Both the position numbers and the translations under genes were made by a program. Under the pieces are notes generated by a model, which did no database searches, was not told the DNA's origin, and was given only the letters and a program-made list of their open reading frames with translations. A stretch of 53,280 nucleotides of DNA, taken from Branchiostoma floridae. Taxonomy: Eukaryota; Chordata; Leptocardii; Amphioxiformes; Branchiostomatidae. Within the stretch, counting starts at the first letter, position 1, and each line of letters starts with the position of its first letter. Location of the stretch: the NCBI RefSeq assembly GCF_000003815.2, contig NC_049990.1, forward strand, positions 22,678,044 through 22,731,323. The letters run 5' to 3'. Shown piece after piece: positions 27,089 through 38,506 of the stretch.

Positions 27089-28352
27089 CACTCAGCACAA
27101 AAAGTTTGGAATATCAACTTCGGTTGATCATATTTATGTTGTTTCTGCATCAATTTCAATATATTATATATCTATAGAAAGCTTGCATGATTTTCTTTCC
27201 AATGGTATCAAACTTATTATCATTGTTAACTCATGGAACATACACTAGGCCTGCTAACGTGGGTGGGTCAAGAAAAAAAGTGCCCAAATTCCCCCATTTC
27301 TGTTCAAAACTGTATCGTCCGGTTCAACAGTTGTTATGGCCGCGGGTGACAATGATTCAATCAATCCTTTTATCACCTAACGTTTGGTGTACAGAACATC
27401 CAAGTTTCTTTTTAGCATATCTGAGTAGATTATTTTATGAGTGTAAATTCATGGAACGAGGACTAGGCCCGCTTACGTACAGGTGGTCCTAAAGATAAAG
27501 TGCCAAAATTACCCTACTAAAGTCAATCACTCCATTCTGCTCATTTTCTTCCGTCAGTATTGACTTGTGAATGAAGGCAAGTTGAATAAACAGGACATGT
27601 CAATCAAAGCTACTATTACTCTTTATTCAAGCAAAACATCTGAACCATGGCAAGAGGTGATCAATCGAGTGCTAGCCATAAGCCGTAGGAAGGCAATTCC
27701 ACCCTAAGACTGTGCTCCAGCATCCAATGGTCCTTGCTCTGTGTGGACTGGTGTTGTAATCTTGCAGAATGGCATTTGGTCCAATATTGAAGAGGTAGAA
27801 TGTTGCTACTGGATGGAGGATGGTGTCCCTATATGTCACCACATTAATTTCCCTGGAATGATGACGAGTCTTGTTTACCCTATGGTGGTTATACCGCCCC
27901 ACACCATGACGCTGCCTCCACCAACAAATGCCGAAAGTTACTCTTGCCTTGTCAGCGTGCGGTTCTCCGTGCCGCATCCACGCTCTGATTCTGCCATCCA
28001 ACTATCGAAAGGGCAGATGAACTCTACTCAAGTGTACTAAAACCTTGTACGTTCCGTATACAAAATGTGAGGTGAAAGGAGGATTGATTGAACCAGTGAC
28101 ACACGCGCCAATATCAACAGGACGATGCAGTGTTGAACAGAAGCAGGGGAATTTGGGCACTTTTTTTTCGTGACCCACTCACGTAAGCAGGCCTTGTGCT
28201 CGTTTCATGTGTTTACAATCATAATAATTTTGATACCATAGGAAAGAAAATCACACAAGCTTTCTATTGATATATAATACATTGAAATTGATGCATAAAT
28301 AACGGAAATATGATATACCAAAGTTGATATTCCAAACTTTTTGTGCTGAGTG
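27089..28352 (-). mobile_element. Decayed Tc1-like transposon (1264 bp)
   Basis: The terminal inverted repeats are long (about 210 bp) and start CACTCAGCACAAAAAGTTTG; the right end is the reverse complement. TA lies on both sides (27087-27088, 28353-28354), the Tc1/mariner target duplication. The left arm's inner block (CATGGAAC...CTAGGC, AAAGTGCCAAATT) is partly repeated at about 27449-27520. Confidence 0.88.
27672..28001 (-). pseudogene. Tc1-like transposase remnant
   Basis: The 110-codon frame matches the middle of Tc1-like transposases: DGRIRAWMRHGEPHA, a degraded GGGSVMVWG-type block (WWRQRHGVGRY), VTYRDTILHPV, and LQDYNTSPHRAR around the second catalytic Asp. The family is normally about 340 residues. 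The DNA-binding N-terminus and the rest of the catalytic core are absent or unreadable, so the copy is dead. Confidence 0.8.
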
Positions 28353-28799
28353 TAATTGGTCAAATTATGCAAATAACCTTCCAGTGTCAAGTGATATAAC
28401 ACTCCAGAAATGAATCTTTGATGAATATCATTGCCACACTAAGGAGATTTAGCAGCTGCATTAGGTCAGTACATTGAAATAGGAAGATATCAGTACTGAA
28501 TATATCATATGTGACAGAATAACTACATGGGCCATCTGAGACAAAAAGGTAGGAAAAGTCGTCTCAACAACTTCAAGGTACTGTGGTTGGTTACATGCTT
28601 AAGAATTCCAAATAAGTAAATGTTCATCCATGTCCAAACTTACACATTCCGAAAATGGAACTTCAGACTTTTGCATGGTGCACAACCAACACGGTAAAAA
28701 TATCACTTTTCCAACCACGCAACCACGGACGAAAAGGAAAAAAATACACAATAGGTTTACAGACACCCAATATATTTCATGCAGGCCTGAGGTCTACGA
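28353..28799. other. Unassigned DNA before the 122-bp satellite
   Basis: I see no gene. Short plus-strand frames have no domain. The right end grades into degenerate satellite. Confidence 0.4.
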
Positions 28800-31700
28800 A
28801 CTCTTGTTTCCTTTCTGTGAAAACGCCCGCTATGTGCAAAGGACGTCGACTCTCTGACTCACGCTACTCCTATGAGTCCTACTAAGCACACACTAACAAT
28901 GCAGCCAATTGCAACGCCCAGCACCATCAGCAGCCCGCACACACGTACCATTTTCAGTCTCCCTGTGAAAACACCAGCCGTGTGCGATCAGACTCTCTGA
29001 CCAACGCTACTCAGCAATTGCACACTATCAACCGTGCAGCAAATACCGAGCACAGACGACCAGAAACTCGACCCGGAAAAACTCTCTGATCAACGCTACT
29101 CAGTGACCGCACACTAACAGTGCAGCAAATACCAAGCACAAACGATCGGAGGCCCGCACCTGCGTGCCATTTTCTTCCCGGACTATAAAAACACCCGCCA
29201 CGTGCGGAAAGACTCTCTGAACAAACGCCACTCAGTGATCGCACACTAACCGTGTAGCAAGCACCAAACACAACCGATCAGAGGCCCACACATGCGTTCC
29301 CTTTTCTTCCTGTCAAAAACACCCGCCAAGTGCGGAAATACTCTCTGACCAACGGCGACGCTACTCAGTGACCGCACACTAGCTGTGCAAGAAATACCAA
29401 GCACAAAGGATCAGAGGCCCTCACCTGCCACCTGCGTGCCCTTTTTTCCCTATGAAAACACCAGCCATTCGCGGGAAAACTCTCTGATCAACGCTACTCA
29501 GTGATCGCACCCTAACAGTGCAACAAACACCGAGCACAAATAACCAGAGGCCCGCCAATGCGCGCCATTTCATCCCTATGAAAACACCCGGCATGCGTGG
29601 AAAGACTCTGACAAACTTTACTCAGTGATCGCACACTAACAGTGCAGCACACACCAAGCACAAACGATCAGAGGTCCGCACATGCGTGCCGCTTAATTCC
29701 GTGTGAAAACACCCAGCCATGCACCGAAAGACTCTGGATCAACGTTACTCAGTGATCGCACACCAGCAGTGCAACAAACACCAAGCACCAACCATCAGAA
29801 TCCCGCACATGCGCGCCGTTTCATTTCTGTGAAAACATCCGCCATGCGCGGAAAGACTATGACCAACGCTCCTCAGTAATCGCACACTAACAGTGCATCA
29901 AACACCAAGCACAATCGAAGCCCGCACATGCACGTCATTTCATTCCTGTGAAAACACCCGCAATGTGCGGAAAGACTCTCTGATCAACGCTACTCAGTGA
30001 TCGCACACTAACAGTGCATCAAACACCGAGCACAATCAGAAGCCCGCACATGCGCGCCGTTTCATTCCTGTGAAAACACCCGCAATGTGCGGAAAGACTC
30101 TCTGATCAACGCTACTCAGTGATCGCACACTAACAGTGCAGCAAACACCGAGCACAATCAGGAGCCCGCACATGCGCGCCGTTTCATTCCTGTGAAAACA
30201 CCCGCAATGTGCGGAAAGACTCTCTGATCAACACTACTCAGTGATCGCACACTAACAGTGCAGCAAACACCGAGCACAATCAGAAGCCCGCACATGCGCG
30301 CCGTTTCATTCCTGTGAAAACACCCGCAATGTGCGGAAAGACTCTCTGATCAACGCTACTCAGTGATCGCACACTAACAGTGCACCAAACACCGAGCACA
30401 ATCAGGAGCCCGCACATGCGCGCCGTTTCATTCCTGTGAAAAGACCCGCAATGTGCGGAAAGACTCTCCGATCAACGCTACTCAGTGATCGCACACTAAC
30501 AGTACATTAAACACCAAGCATCAACGATCGGAAGCCCGCACATGCGCGCCTTTTCACCTCCATGAAAACACCCGCAATGTGCGGAAAGAGTCTCTGATCA
30601 ACGTTACTCAGTGATCGCACACTAACAGTGCACCAAACACCAAGCACGAACGATCAGAGGCCCGCACATGCGCGTCATTTCATTCCTGTGAAAATACCCG
30701 CCATGTGCGGAAAGACTCTCTGATCAACGCTACTCAGTGATCGCACACTAACAGTGCAGCAAACACCGAGCACAATCAGAAGCCAGCACATGCGCGCCGT
30801 TTCATCCCTATGAAAACACCCGGCATGCGTGGAAAGACTCTGACAAACTTTACTCAGTGATCGCACACTAACAGTGCAGCACACACCAAGCACAAACGAT
30901 CAGAGGTCCGCACATGCGTGCCGCTTAATTCCTGTGAAAACACCCACCATGCACCGAAAGACTCTGATCAACGTTACTCAGTGATCGCACACCAGCAGTG
31001 CAACAAACACCAAGCACCAACCATCAGAATCCCGCACATGCGCGCCGTTTCATTTCTGTGAAAACATCCGCCATGCGCGGAAAGACTATGACCAACGCTC
31101 CTCAGTAATCGCACACTAACAGTGCATCAAACACCAAGCACAATCGGAAGCCCGCACATGCACGTCATTTCATTCCTGTGAAAACACCCGCAATGTGCGG
31201 AAAGACTCTCTGATCAACGCTACTCAGTGATCGCACACTAACAGTGCATCAAACACCGAGCACAATCAGAAGCCCGCACATGCGCGCCGTTTCATTCCTG
31301 TGAAAACACCCGCAATGTGCGGAAAGACTCTCTGATCAACACTACTCAGTGATCGCACACTAACAGTGCACCAAACACCGAGCACAATCAGGAGCCCGCA
31401 CATGCGCGCCGTTTCATTCCTGTGAAAACACCCGCAATGTGCGGAAAGACTCTCCGATCAACGCTACTCAGTGATCGCACACTAACAGTACATTAAACAC
31501 CAAGCATCAACGATCGGAAGCCCGCACATGCGCGCCTTTTCACCTCCATGAAAACACCCGCAATGTGCGGAAAGAGTCTCTGATCAACGTTACTCAGTGA
31601 TCGCACACTAACAGTGCACCAAACACCAAGCACGAACGATCAGAGGCCCGCACATGCGCGTCATTTCATTCCTGTGAAAATACCCGCCATGTGCGGAAAG

Positions 31701-32045
31701 ACTCTCTGATCAACGCTACTCAGTGATCGCACACTAACAGTGCAGCAAACACCGAGCACAATCAGAAGCCAGCACATGCGCGCCGTTTCATTTCTGTGAA
31801 AACGACCGCCATGTGCGGAAAGACTCTCCGATCAACGCTACTCAGTGATCGCACACTAACAGTGCATCAAACACCAAGCATCAACGATCGCCGTTTCACC
31901 CCCATGAAAACACCCGCCATGTGCGGAAAGACTCTCTGATCAACGTTACTCAGTGATCGCACACTAACCGTGCACCAAACACCAAGCACGAACGATTAGA
32001 GGCGAGCACATGCGCGCCGTTTCTCCAGCTGAAAGGAAAACACGC
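28800..32045. repeat. 122-bp satellite array
   Basis: About 26 monomers carry the blocks CTGATCAACGCTACTCAGTG, ATCGCACACTAACAGTGCA, CAAACACCGAGCACAATC, CCCGCACATGCGCGCC and TGTGAAAACACCCGC. TCGCAC starts at 30001, 30123, 30245, 30367 and 30489, exactly 122 bp apart. Monomers are degenerate before about 29500 and homogeneous after. Stops break all long frames. Confidence 0.95.
29568..31785. repeat. Higher-order duplication in the 122-bp array
   Basis: 29568-30799 (about 10 monomers, 1232 bp) is followed directly by a second copy at 30800-31785. Marker variants recur in order: the CCGGCATGCGTGG monomer, the GCACCGAAAG monomer, the GACTATGACCAACGCTCC monomer and the TACATTAAACACC monomer. The second copy lacks two monomers: the offset falls from 1232 to 986. 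Confidence 0.85.
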
Positions 32046-32069
32046 TAAACACGAAACCTCTCCGGATCG

Positions 32070-35000
32070 ATTTTAGCTCAGGCTTTAAGTTCCGGCCGGA
32101 CACAGTTTTTATCCTTGGAAAGGTCCCTTAGTAAGGAATAGAAAGGTGAAAACCGCAAAATCCTCGGGTACTTCCTTCTCGAGATATTCTCGAGCATATG
32201 GGCTCTGTTTAGGCGCAAGCGCTAGCTCCTTTGTTGAGACCCCGCCTGTCACGGCACCGGGTAGGGTGATGACTTAATGTCGCGACTGTAGCTCAGGCTT
32301 TAAGTTCCGGCCTGGCACACTTGGTATCCTTGGAAAGGTCTCTTAGTAAGGAATAGAAAGGTGAAAACCGAAAAATCTTCGGATACTTTCTTGCTGAGAT
32401 ATTCTCGAGCATTTTGGCCTTGTTTAGGCGCAAGCGCTAGCTCCTTTATTGAGACTCCGCCTGTCACGGCACCGGGTAGGGTGATGACTTAATGTCGCGA
32501 CTGTAGCTCAGGCTTTAAGTTCCGGCCTGGCACACTTGGTATCCTTGGAAAGGTCCCTTAGTAAGAAATAGAAAGGTGAAAACCGCAAAATGCTCAGATA
32601 CTTCCTTCTCGAGATATTCTCGAGCATATGGGCCCTGTTTAGCCTCAACCGCTAGCTCCTTTATTGAATGATCTTTATTTGCATGTTCCTGCCCATGTGG
32701 GCTAAATGCAGCAAATCCCATGATGGGATACTAATTATAAAGACTAAGTAATATAACATGTAGTATTACAATTGAATAAACAATACATCTGCATCTATGC
32801 TATCACTTATTGAGACACCGCCTGTCACGGCACCGGGTAGGGTGATGACTCAATGTCGCAATTGTAGCTCAGGCTTTAAGTTCCGGCCTGGCACAGTTTT
32901 TATCCTTGGAATGGTCCCTTAGTAAGGAATAGAAAGGTGAAAACCGAAAAAATCCTCAGATACTTCCTTCTCGAGATATTCTCGAGCATATGGGCCCTGT
33001 TTAGGCGCAAGCGCTAGCTCCTTTATTGAGACCCCGCCTGTCACGGCACCGGGTAGGGTGATGACTCAATGTCGCGATTGTGGCTCAGGCTTTAAGTTCC
33101 GGCCTGGCACACTATGTATCCTTGGAATGGTCCCTTAGTAAGGAATAGAAAGGTGAAAACCGAAAAAATCCTCAGATACTTCCTTCTCGAGATATTCTCG
33201 AGCATATGGGCCCTGTTTAGGCGCAACCGTAAGCTCCTTTATTGAGACCCCGCCTGTCACGGCACCGGGTAGGGTGATGACTCCATGTCGCTATTGTGGC
33301 TCGGGCTTTAAGTTCCGGCCTGCCAAACTTGGTAACCTTGGACAGGTCCCTTAGTAAGGAATAGAAAGGTGAAAACCGCAAAATCCTTGGACACTACCTT
33401 CTCGAGATATTCTTGAGCATATGGGCCCTGTTTAGGCGCAACCGCTAGCAACTTTATTGAGACCCCGCCTGTCTTGGCACCGGGTAGGGTGATGACTTAA
33501 TGTCGCGATTGTGGCTCAGGCTTTAAGTTCCGGCCTGGCATACTTGGTATCCTTGGAAAGGTCTCTTAGTAAGGAATAGAAAGTTGAAAACCGCAAAATC
33601 CTCGGATACTTTCTTCTCGAAATATTCTCGAGCATATGGGCCCTGTTTAGGTGCAACCGCTAGCTCCTTTATTGAGACCCCGCCCGTCACGGCACCGGGT
33701 AGGGTGATGAATCAATGTCGCGATTGTAGCTCAGGCTTTAAGTTCCGGCCTGGCATACTTGGTATCCTTGGAATGGTCCCTTAGTAAGAAATAGAAAGGT
33801 GAAAACCGCGAAATCCTCGGATATTTTCTTCTTGAAATATTCTCGAGCATATGGACCCTGTTTAGGCGCAACGCTCGCTCCTTTATTGAGACTCCGGCTG
33901 TCACGGCACCGGTTAGGGTGATGACTCAATGTCGCGATTGTAGCTCAGGCTTTAAGTTCCGGCCTGGCACACTTGGTATCCTTGGAAAGGTCCCTTAGTA
34001 AGGAATAGAAAGGTGAAAACCGCAAAATCCTCGGGTACTTCCTTCTCGAGATATTCTCGAGCATATGGGCTCTGTTTAGGCGCAAGCGCTAGCTCCTTTG
34101 TTGAGACCCCGCCTGTCACGGCACCGGGTAGGTTGATGACTTAATGTCGCGACTGTAGCTCAGGCTTTAAGTTCCGGCCTGGCACACTTGGTATCCTTGG
34201 AAAGGTCTCTTAGTAAGGAATAGAAAGGTGAAAACCGAAAAATCTTCGGATACTTTCTTGCTGAGATATTCTCGAGCATTTTGGCCTTGTTTAGGCGCAA
34301 GCGCTAGCTCCTTTATTGAGACTCCGCCTGTCACGGCACCGGGTAGGGTGATGACTCAATGTCGCGATTGTAGCTCAGGCTTTAAGTTCCGGCCTGGCAC
34401 ACTTGGTATCCTTGGAAAGGTCCCTTAGTAAGGAATAGAAAGAAGAAAACCGAAAAAATCCTCAGATACTTCCTTCTCGAGGTATTCTCGAGCATATGGG
34501 CCCTGTTTAGGCGCAAACCGCTAGCTCCTTTATTGAGACTCCGCCTGTCACGGCACCGGGTAGGGTGATGACTCAATGTCGCGATTGTTGCTCAGGCTTT
34601 AAGTTCTGACCTGGCACACTTGGTATCCTTGGAAAGGTCCCTTAGTAAGGAATAGAAAGGTGAAAACCGCAAAATCCTTCGATACTACCTTCTCGAGATA
34701 TTCTCGAGCATATGGGCACTGTTTAGGCGCAACCGCTAGCTCCCTTATTGAGACCCTGCCTGTCAAGGCACCGGGTAGGGTGATGACTTAATGTCGCGAT
34801 TGTGACTCAGGCTTTAAGTTCCAGCCTGGCACACTTGGTATCCTTGGAAAGGTCCATTAGTAAGGAATAGAAAGTTGAAAACCGCAAAATCTTCGGATAC
34901 TTTCTTCTCGAGATATTCTCGAGCATATGGGCCCTGTTTATGCGCAACCGCTAGCTCATTGAACTCCGCCTGTCACGGCACCAGGTAGGGTGATGACTTA

Positions 35001-35592
35001 ATGTCGCGATTGTAGCTCAGGCTTTAAGTTCCGGCCTGGCATTCTTGGTATCCTTGGAATGGTCCCTTAGTAAGAAATAGAAAGGTGAAAACCGCGAAAT
35101 CCTCGGATACTTTCTTCTCGAAATATTCTCGAGCATATGGACTCTGTTTAGGCGCAACGCTAGCTCCTTTATTGAGACTCCGGCTGTCACGGCACCGGTT
35201 AGGGTGATGTCGCGATTGTAGCTCAGGCTTTAAGTTCCGGCCTGGCACACTTGGTATCCTTGGAAAGGTCCCTTAGTAAGGAATAGAAAGTTGAAAACCG
35301 CAAAATCCTCAAATACTTCCTTCTCCAGATATTCTCGAGCATATGGGCCCTGTTTAGGCGCAACCGCTAGCTCCTTTATTGAGACCCCGCCCGTCACGGC
35401 ACCGGGTAGGGTGATGACTCAATGTTCCGATTGTAGCTCAGGCTTCAAGGTCCGGCCTGGCACTCTTGGTATACTTGGAAAGGTCCCTTAGTAAGGAATA
35501 GAAAGGTGAAAACCGCAAAATGCTTGGATACTTCCTTCCCGAGATATTCTCGAGCATATGGGCCCTGTTTAGTGGCAACCGCTAGCTCCTTT
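32070..35592. repeat. 215-bp satellite, subfamily a
   Basis: Monomers carry GCTCAGGCTTTAAGTTCCGG, CTTAGTAAGGAATAGAAAGG, CTCGAGATATTCTCGAG (two 7-bp arms around TAT) and GCTAGCTCCTTTATTGAGAC. CTTTAAG starts at 32083, 32298 and 32513 give 215-bp spacing. Marker variants recur at 1867 bp (eight monomers plus a 146-bp insertion) and at 1286 bp (six monomers), so this is a patchwork of higher-order copies. Confidence 0.95.
32668..32815 (-). mobile_element. 146-bp insertion, LINE or SINE 3' end, in a satellite monomer
   Basis: The insertion follows CCTTTATTGA and ends before TTATTGAGACACC, so TTATTGA is a 7-bp target duplication. Read on the minus strand it ends ATGCAAATAAAGATCATTCA, a LINE-like 3' end next to the target TCAATAA. 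The 5' part is not identifiable. Confidence 0.65.
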
Positions 35593-35640
35593 ATTGAATG
35601 AATGAATGAATGAAAGACCTTTATTGTACATTTATGCCAC
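35593..35640 (-). repeat. Inverted copy of the LINE 3' terminus
   Basis: After TTATTGA come (ATGA)n and AAAGACCTTTATTGTACATT, the reverse complement of the last ~36 bp of the LINE at its other end (38471-38506). It abuts the 5'-truncated LINE body directly. Confidence 0.75.
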
Positions 35641-38506
35641 CGCCTCAGATCAAATTGAAAACAATGTTTGTAAATTCAGCCCATTGCTACGAGAAGTTGG
35701 TAACAAATGTTTGAGCTTAAAAAGACAAAGAAAAAAGTATACAGAAAAAACAAAACAAAAGGTGGTTTGATAAAAGCTGCAAAGAATTGAAGCGTGAAAT
35801 AAAAAACCTGGCTACCTTACTTGAGAAACATCCGTCGAACCCAAAAATAAGAGGAAGGTACTTTAAAGCGAGAAAAGAATACAAAAAACTGGTAAAAAAA
35901 GAAAAAGCGCGACTTTCACCAACAAATAATGAACCAACTGTCCTCCCTTAGAGAAAGTAATCCGACTGCTTTTTGGAACCTATTAAATAAGCTAAAAGCA
36001 GAAAAAGTATCAGGAGGTAACGAAATATCAGAAGAGTCTTGGTTACAACACTTCAGTAACCTGAACAAATAATTGACAAATGTTACCAGTAATATACATG
36101 CTCCTGTCAATGAAAACAATGAAGCTGAGAATAATCTTCCCTCCCAAATACAACTTCAACGGATAGCTCCACATTAGACTCCCCTATAACAGAAGAAGAA
36201 TTAGTCACAGCTATATCCAACTTAAAAAACAAGAAATCAAGCAGTGGGGATATGATTACTAATGAAATGCTAAAATGCGGAAAAGGTATCCTAAAAAACA
36301 CTCCTACATCTCTTCAATTCCTGTCTGCAGAATAGTTACTTTCCTAAAGAATGGTCCCTAAGTCATATTGTACCCATTCATAAATCCGGGGACATTTCTG
36401 TCCCAGACAACTATCGAGGAATATCCATAATTAGTTGTCTGGGTAAACTATTCTCATCTATTTTAAATACCCGTCTTGTTAATTATGCAGAACATTACAG
36501 CCTTTTCAAACCACAACAGGCCGGTTTTAGAAAAAAACTTTAGAACAACTGATAACATTTTTGTATTGTCCACCTTAGTCAGTAAATACCTGAGTAAAAA
36601 TACAAAGCTCTATGCCTGTCTTGTAGATTTCAGTAAGGCATTCGACTCAGTTTGGAGAGAGGGTCTTTTGCTGAAGTTAAACAAACTTGGAGTAGGGGGT
36701 AAATTTCTACTTACTATAAAAGACATGTATTCCAAAACAACTAATTGTATTAAAACTAGCCACGGCCTTATCGAAGCATTCATAACTAACTGTTGGGTTC
36801 GACAAGGCTGTAATCTTAGTCCAACTTTGTTTAACTTATTCATTAGTGATCTACCAGATGTCTTTGATGACTAAACCTGTAGTCCACCTATGTTACACAA
36901 TAAGAAGGTGTCATGTTTATTATATGCAGATGACCTGGTACTTTTGTCTGAATCTCAACAGGGTCTGCAAACTTCTCTAAGTAGATTAGAAAATTATTGT
37001 GAATCATGGAAATTGAGTGTTTATCTAAAGAAGACTAAAGCCATTGTGTTCACGAAAGGTGGCCGTCTGCCAAAAGACTGCCATTTTCTTTATAGTAGAC
37101 ATGTAATAGAATTGTTGCAAACTATTGCTATCTTGGTATTGTTGTAAATTCAGCTGGCACGTTCAAGGCAAATAACAAATATCTTCACATCAAAGGCCTG
37201 AGAGCTCTCCTTGGAATCGACCAATCCCTTAGCAAAGCCGACGCCTCTATATCTGTAAGAAACAAACTATTTGACACATGCGTAAAACCCGTATTGTTGT
37301 ATGGTTCGGAAATCTGGGGGTCATTCAAAACCCAAAAATCATCACCAATAGAAGCTATACACCTAAAATTTTGCAAACAATCTCTAAATGTTCCCAGGTC
37401 TGCATGTAACCTTGCTGTAAAGGCAGAACTGGGAAGACACCCCCTTAAACTGGAAGCGTCTCTTAACGCAATTAAACACTACATAACAGTACGCCAGAAC
37501 GTGTCAGCTAATAGTCTATCTGCAGACGCCCTTTTGTGCCTACTTGAGCTAGACACATTAGGCACTAAATGTTGGGCGTCTGGAGTCCGCAAGACATTAT
37601 AGGAATGTGGTTTTGGCTACGTCTGGCATTCTCCCATGTCATCTGTCTTAAATTCATCACAAATTATTTCATCCATCGACCAACGGTTAAAAGATATGTA
37701 CCTCCAAACTTTCGTGGCAGAAATGCGCAGCAACAACAAATTACGAACATACAAATTACTTAAGACTACTTACAGCGAGGAGAAATACTTAAACATTGCA
37801 AACATTCGACACAGAATAGCTATAACAAAACTTCGGATTAGTTCACACAAACTCCATATTGAAAAGGGCAGACATAGCCACTTTCCTCTGGAGCAAAGAA
37901 TCTGCCAATACTGCAACCTAAATAAGATAGAGGATGAGTATCACTTTAATATGGACTGTACTTTATATACCAACGAAAGAAACGTCCTCTTCGATCGCAT
38001 GCAAGATATGTAGTAGTAGACTGGTTTATTGAGCAATATGCATAATAGTCCTCTTGGCAGCCTATGGGGCTGAATTACGAGGATATAACAATCATGAACA
38101 GTACAGAAAAACTTTATGAACGTTGTTAAAACAATGGTTACTACTTGAAATACAATATCGACGTAATACAAAATTTGTTACGTTCAAGGAATCCCGCTAT
38201 TTACAGGTTTGACTTTATACAGACTTTTAAAACAAGACAACTTTGTAAAAAAGAGTTCGATATGTTTCCTAATTTCCATTATATAAATAGCAAGGAAAAA
38301 TTCATATTCTTTATGCAACTAGATAAATCCTGTATCATTGATTACATCTGCCCACATGTTTACAACTGTCTTAAAAAGCGAGAAGAAGTTGAACCTGTGC
38401 ATACTAGCACATAGTAGTCTCTATAGATAAAAAATGTGCCTTATCGTTACGACCTGTACTTAGCTTGTTGGAGCATAAATGTACAATAAAGGTCTTTCAT
38501 TCAATA
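35641..38506 (+). pseudogene. 5'-truncated LINE with reverse transcriptase, multiply broken
   Basis: The body starts in the linker before the reverse transcriptase (FDKSCKELKREIKNLATLL), so the endonuclease is absent. Palm motifs follow: PITEEELVTAISNLKNKKSS, LVDFSKAFDSVWREGLL, WVRQGCNLSPTLFNLFISDL and LLYADDLVLL (the YADD active site, about 36922). A thumb-like region follows (LLYGSEIWGSFKTQ), then a C-terminal knuckle CQYCNLNKIEDEYHFNMDC at about 37900. Stops (for example between the two palm parts at 36872) and frameshifts (near 36060, 36290, 37100 and 37600) kill it. The 3' end is AATAAAGGTCTTTCATTCAATA. A nested insertion sits at 38011-38264. It is a CR1/L2-like or related non-LTR element; I cannot fix the clade. 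Confidence 0.88.
38011..38264 (-). mobile_element. Nested LINE or SINE fragment inside the LINE
   Basis: The insertion is flanked by GATATGT (38005-38011 and 38259-38265). Removing it joins the host LINE frame (...MQDM to FPNFHYINSKEK). On the minus strand it ends GCATATTGCTCAATAAACC then (CTA)n, a typical 3' tail, so it was inserted in the opposite orientation. Confidence 0.8.

Noticed and set aside
28800-32045. CRISPR-like array (regular 122-bp spacing)
   Set aside because: Whole monomers repeat without unique spacers, in a eukaryotic context. It is satellite DNA.
33584-35491. Repeated 60-75 codon ORFs in the 215-bp satellite
   Set aside because: The same short frame recurs because the monomer recurs. 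It changes frame and breaks freely between copies, so there is no sign of selection for protein.
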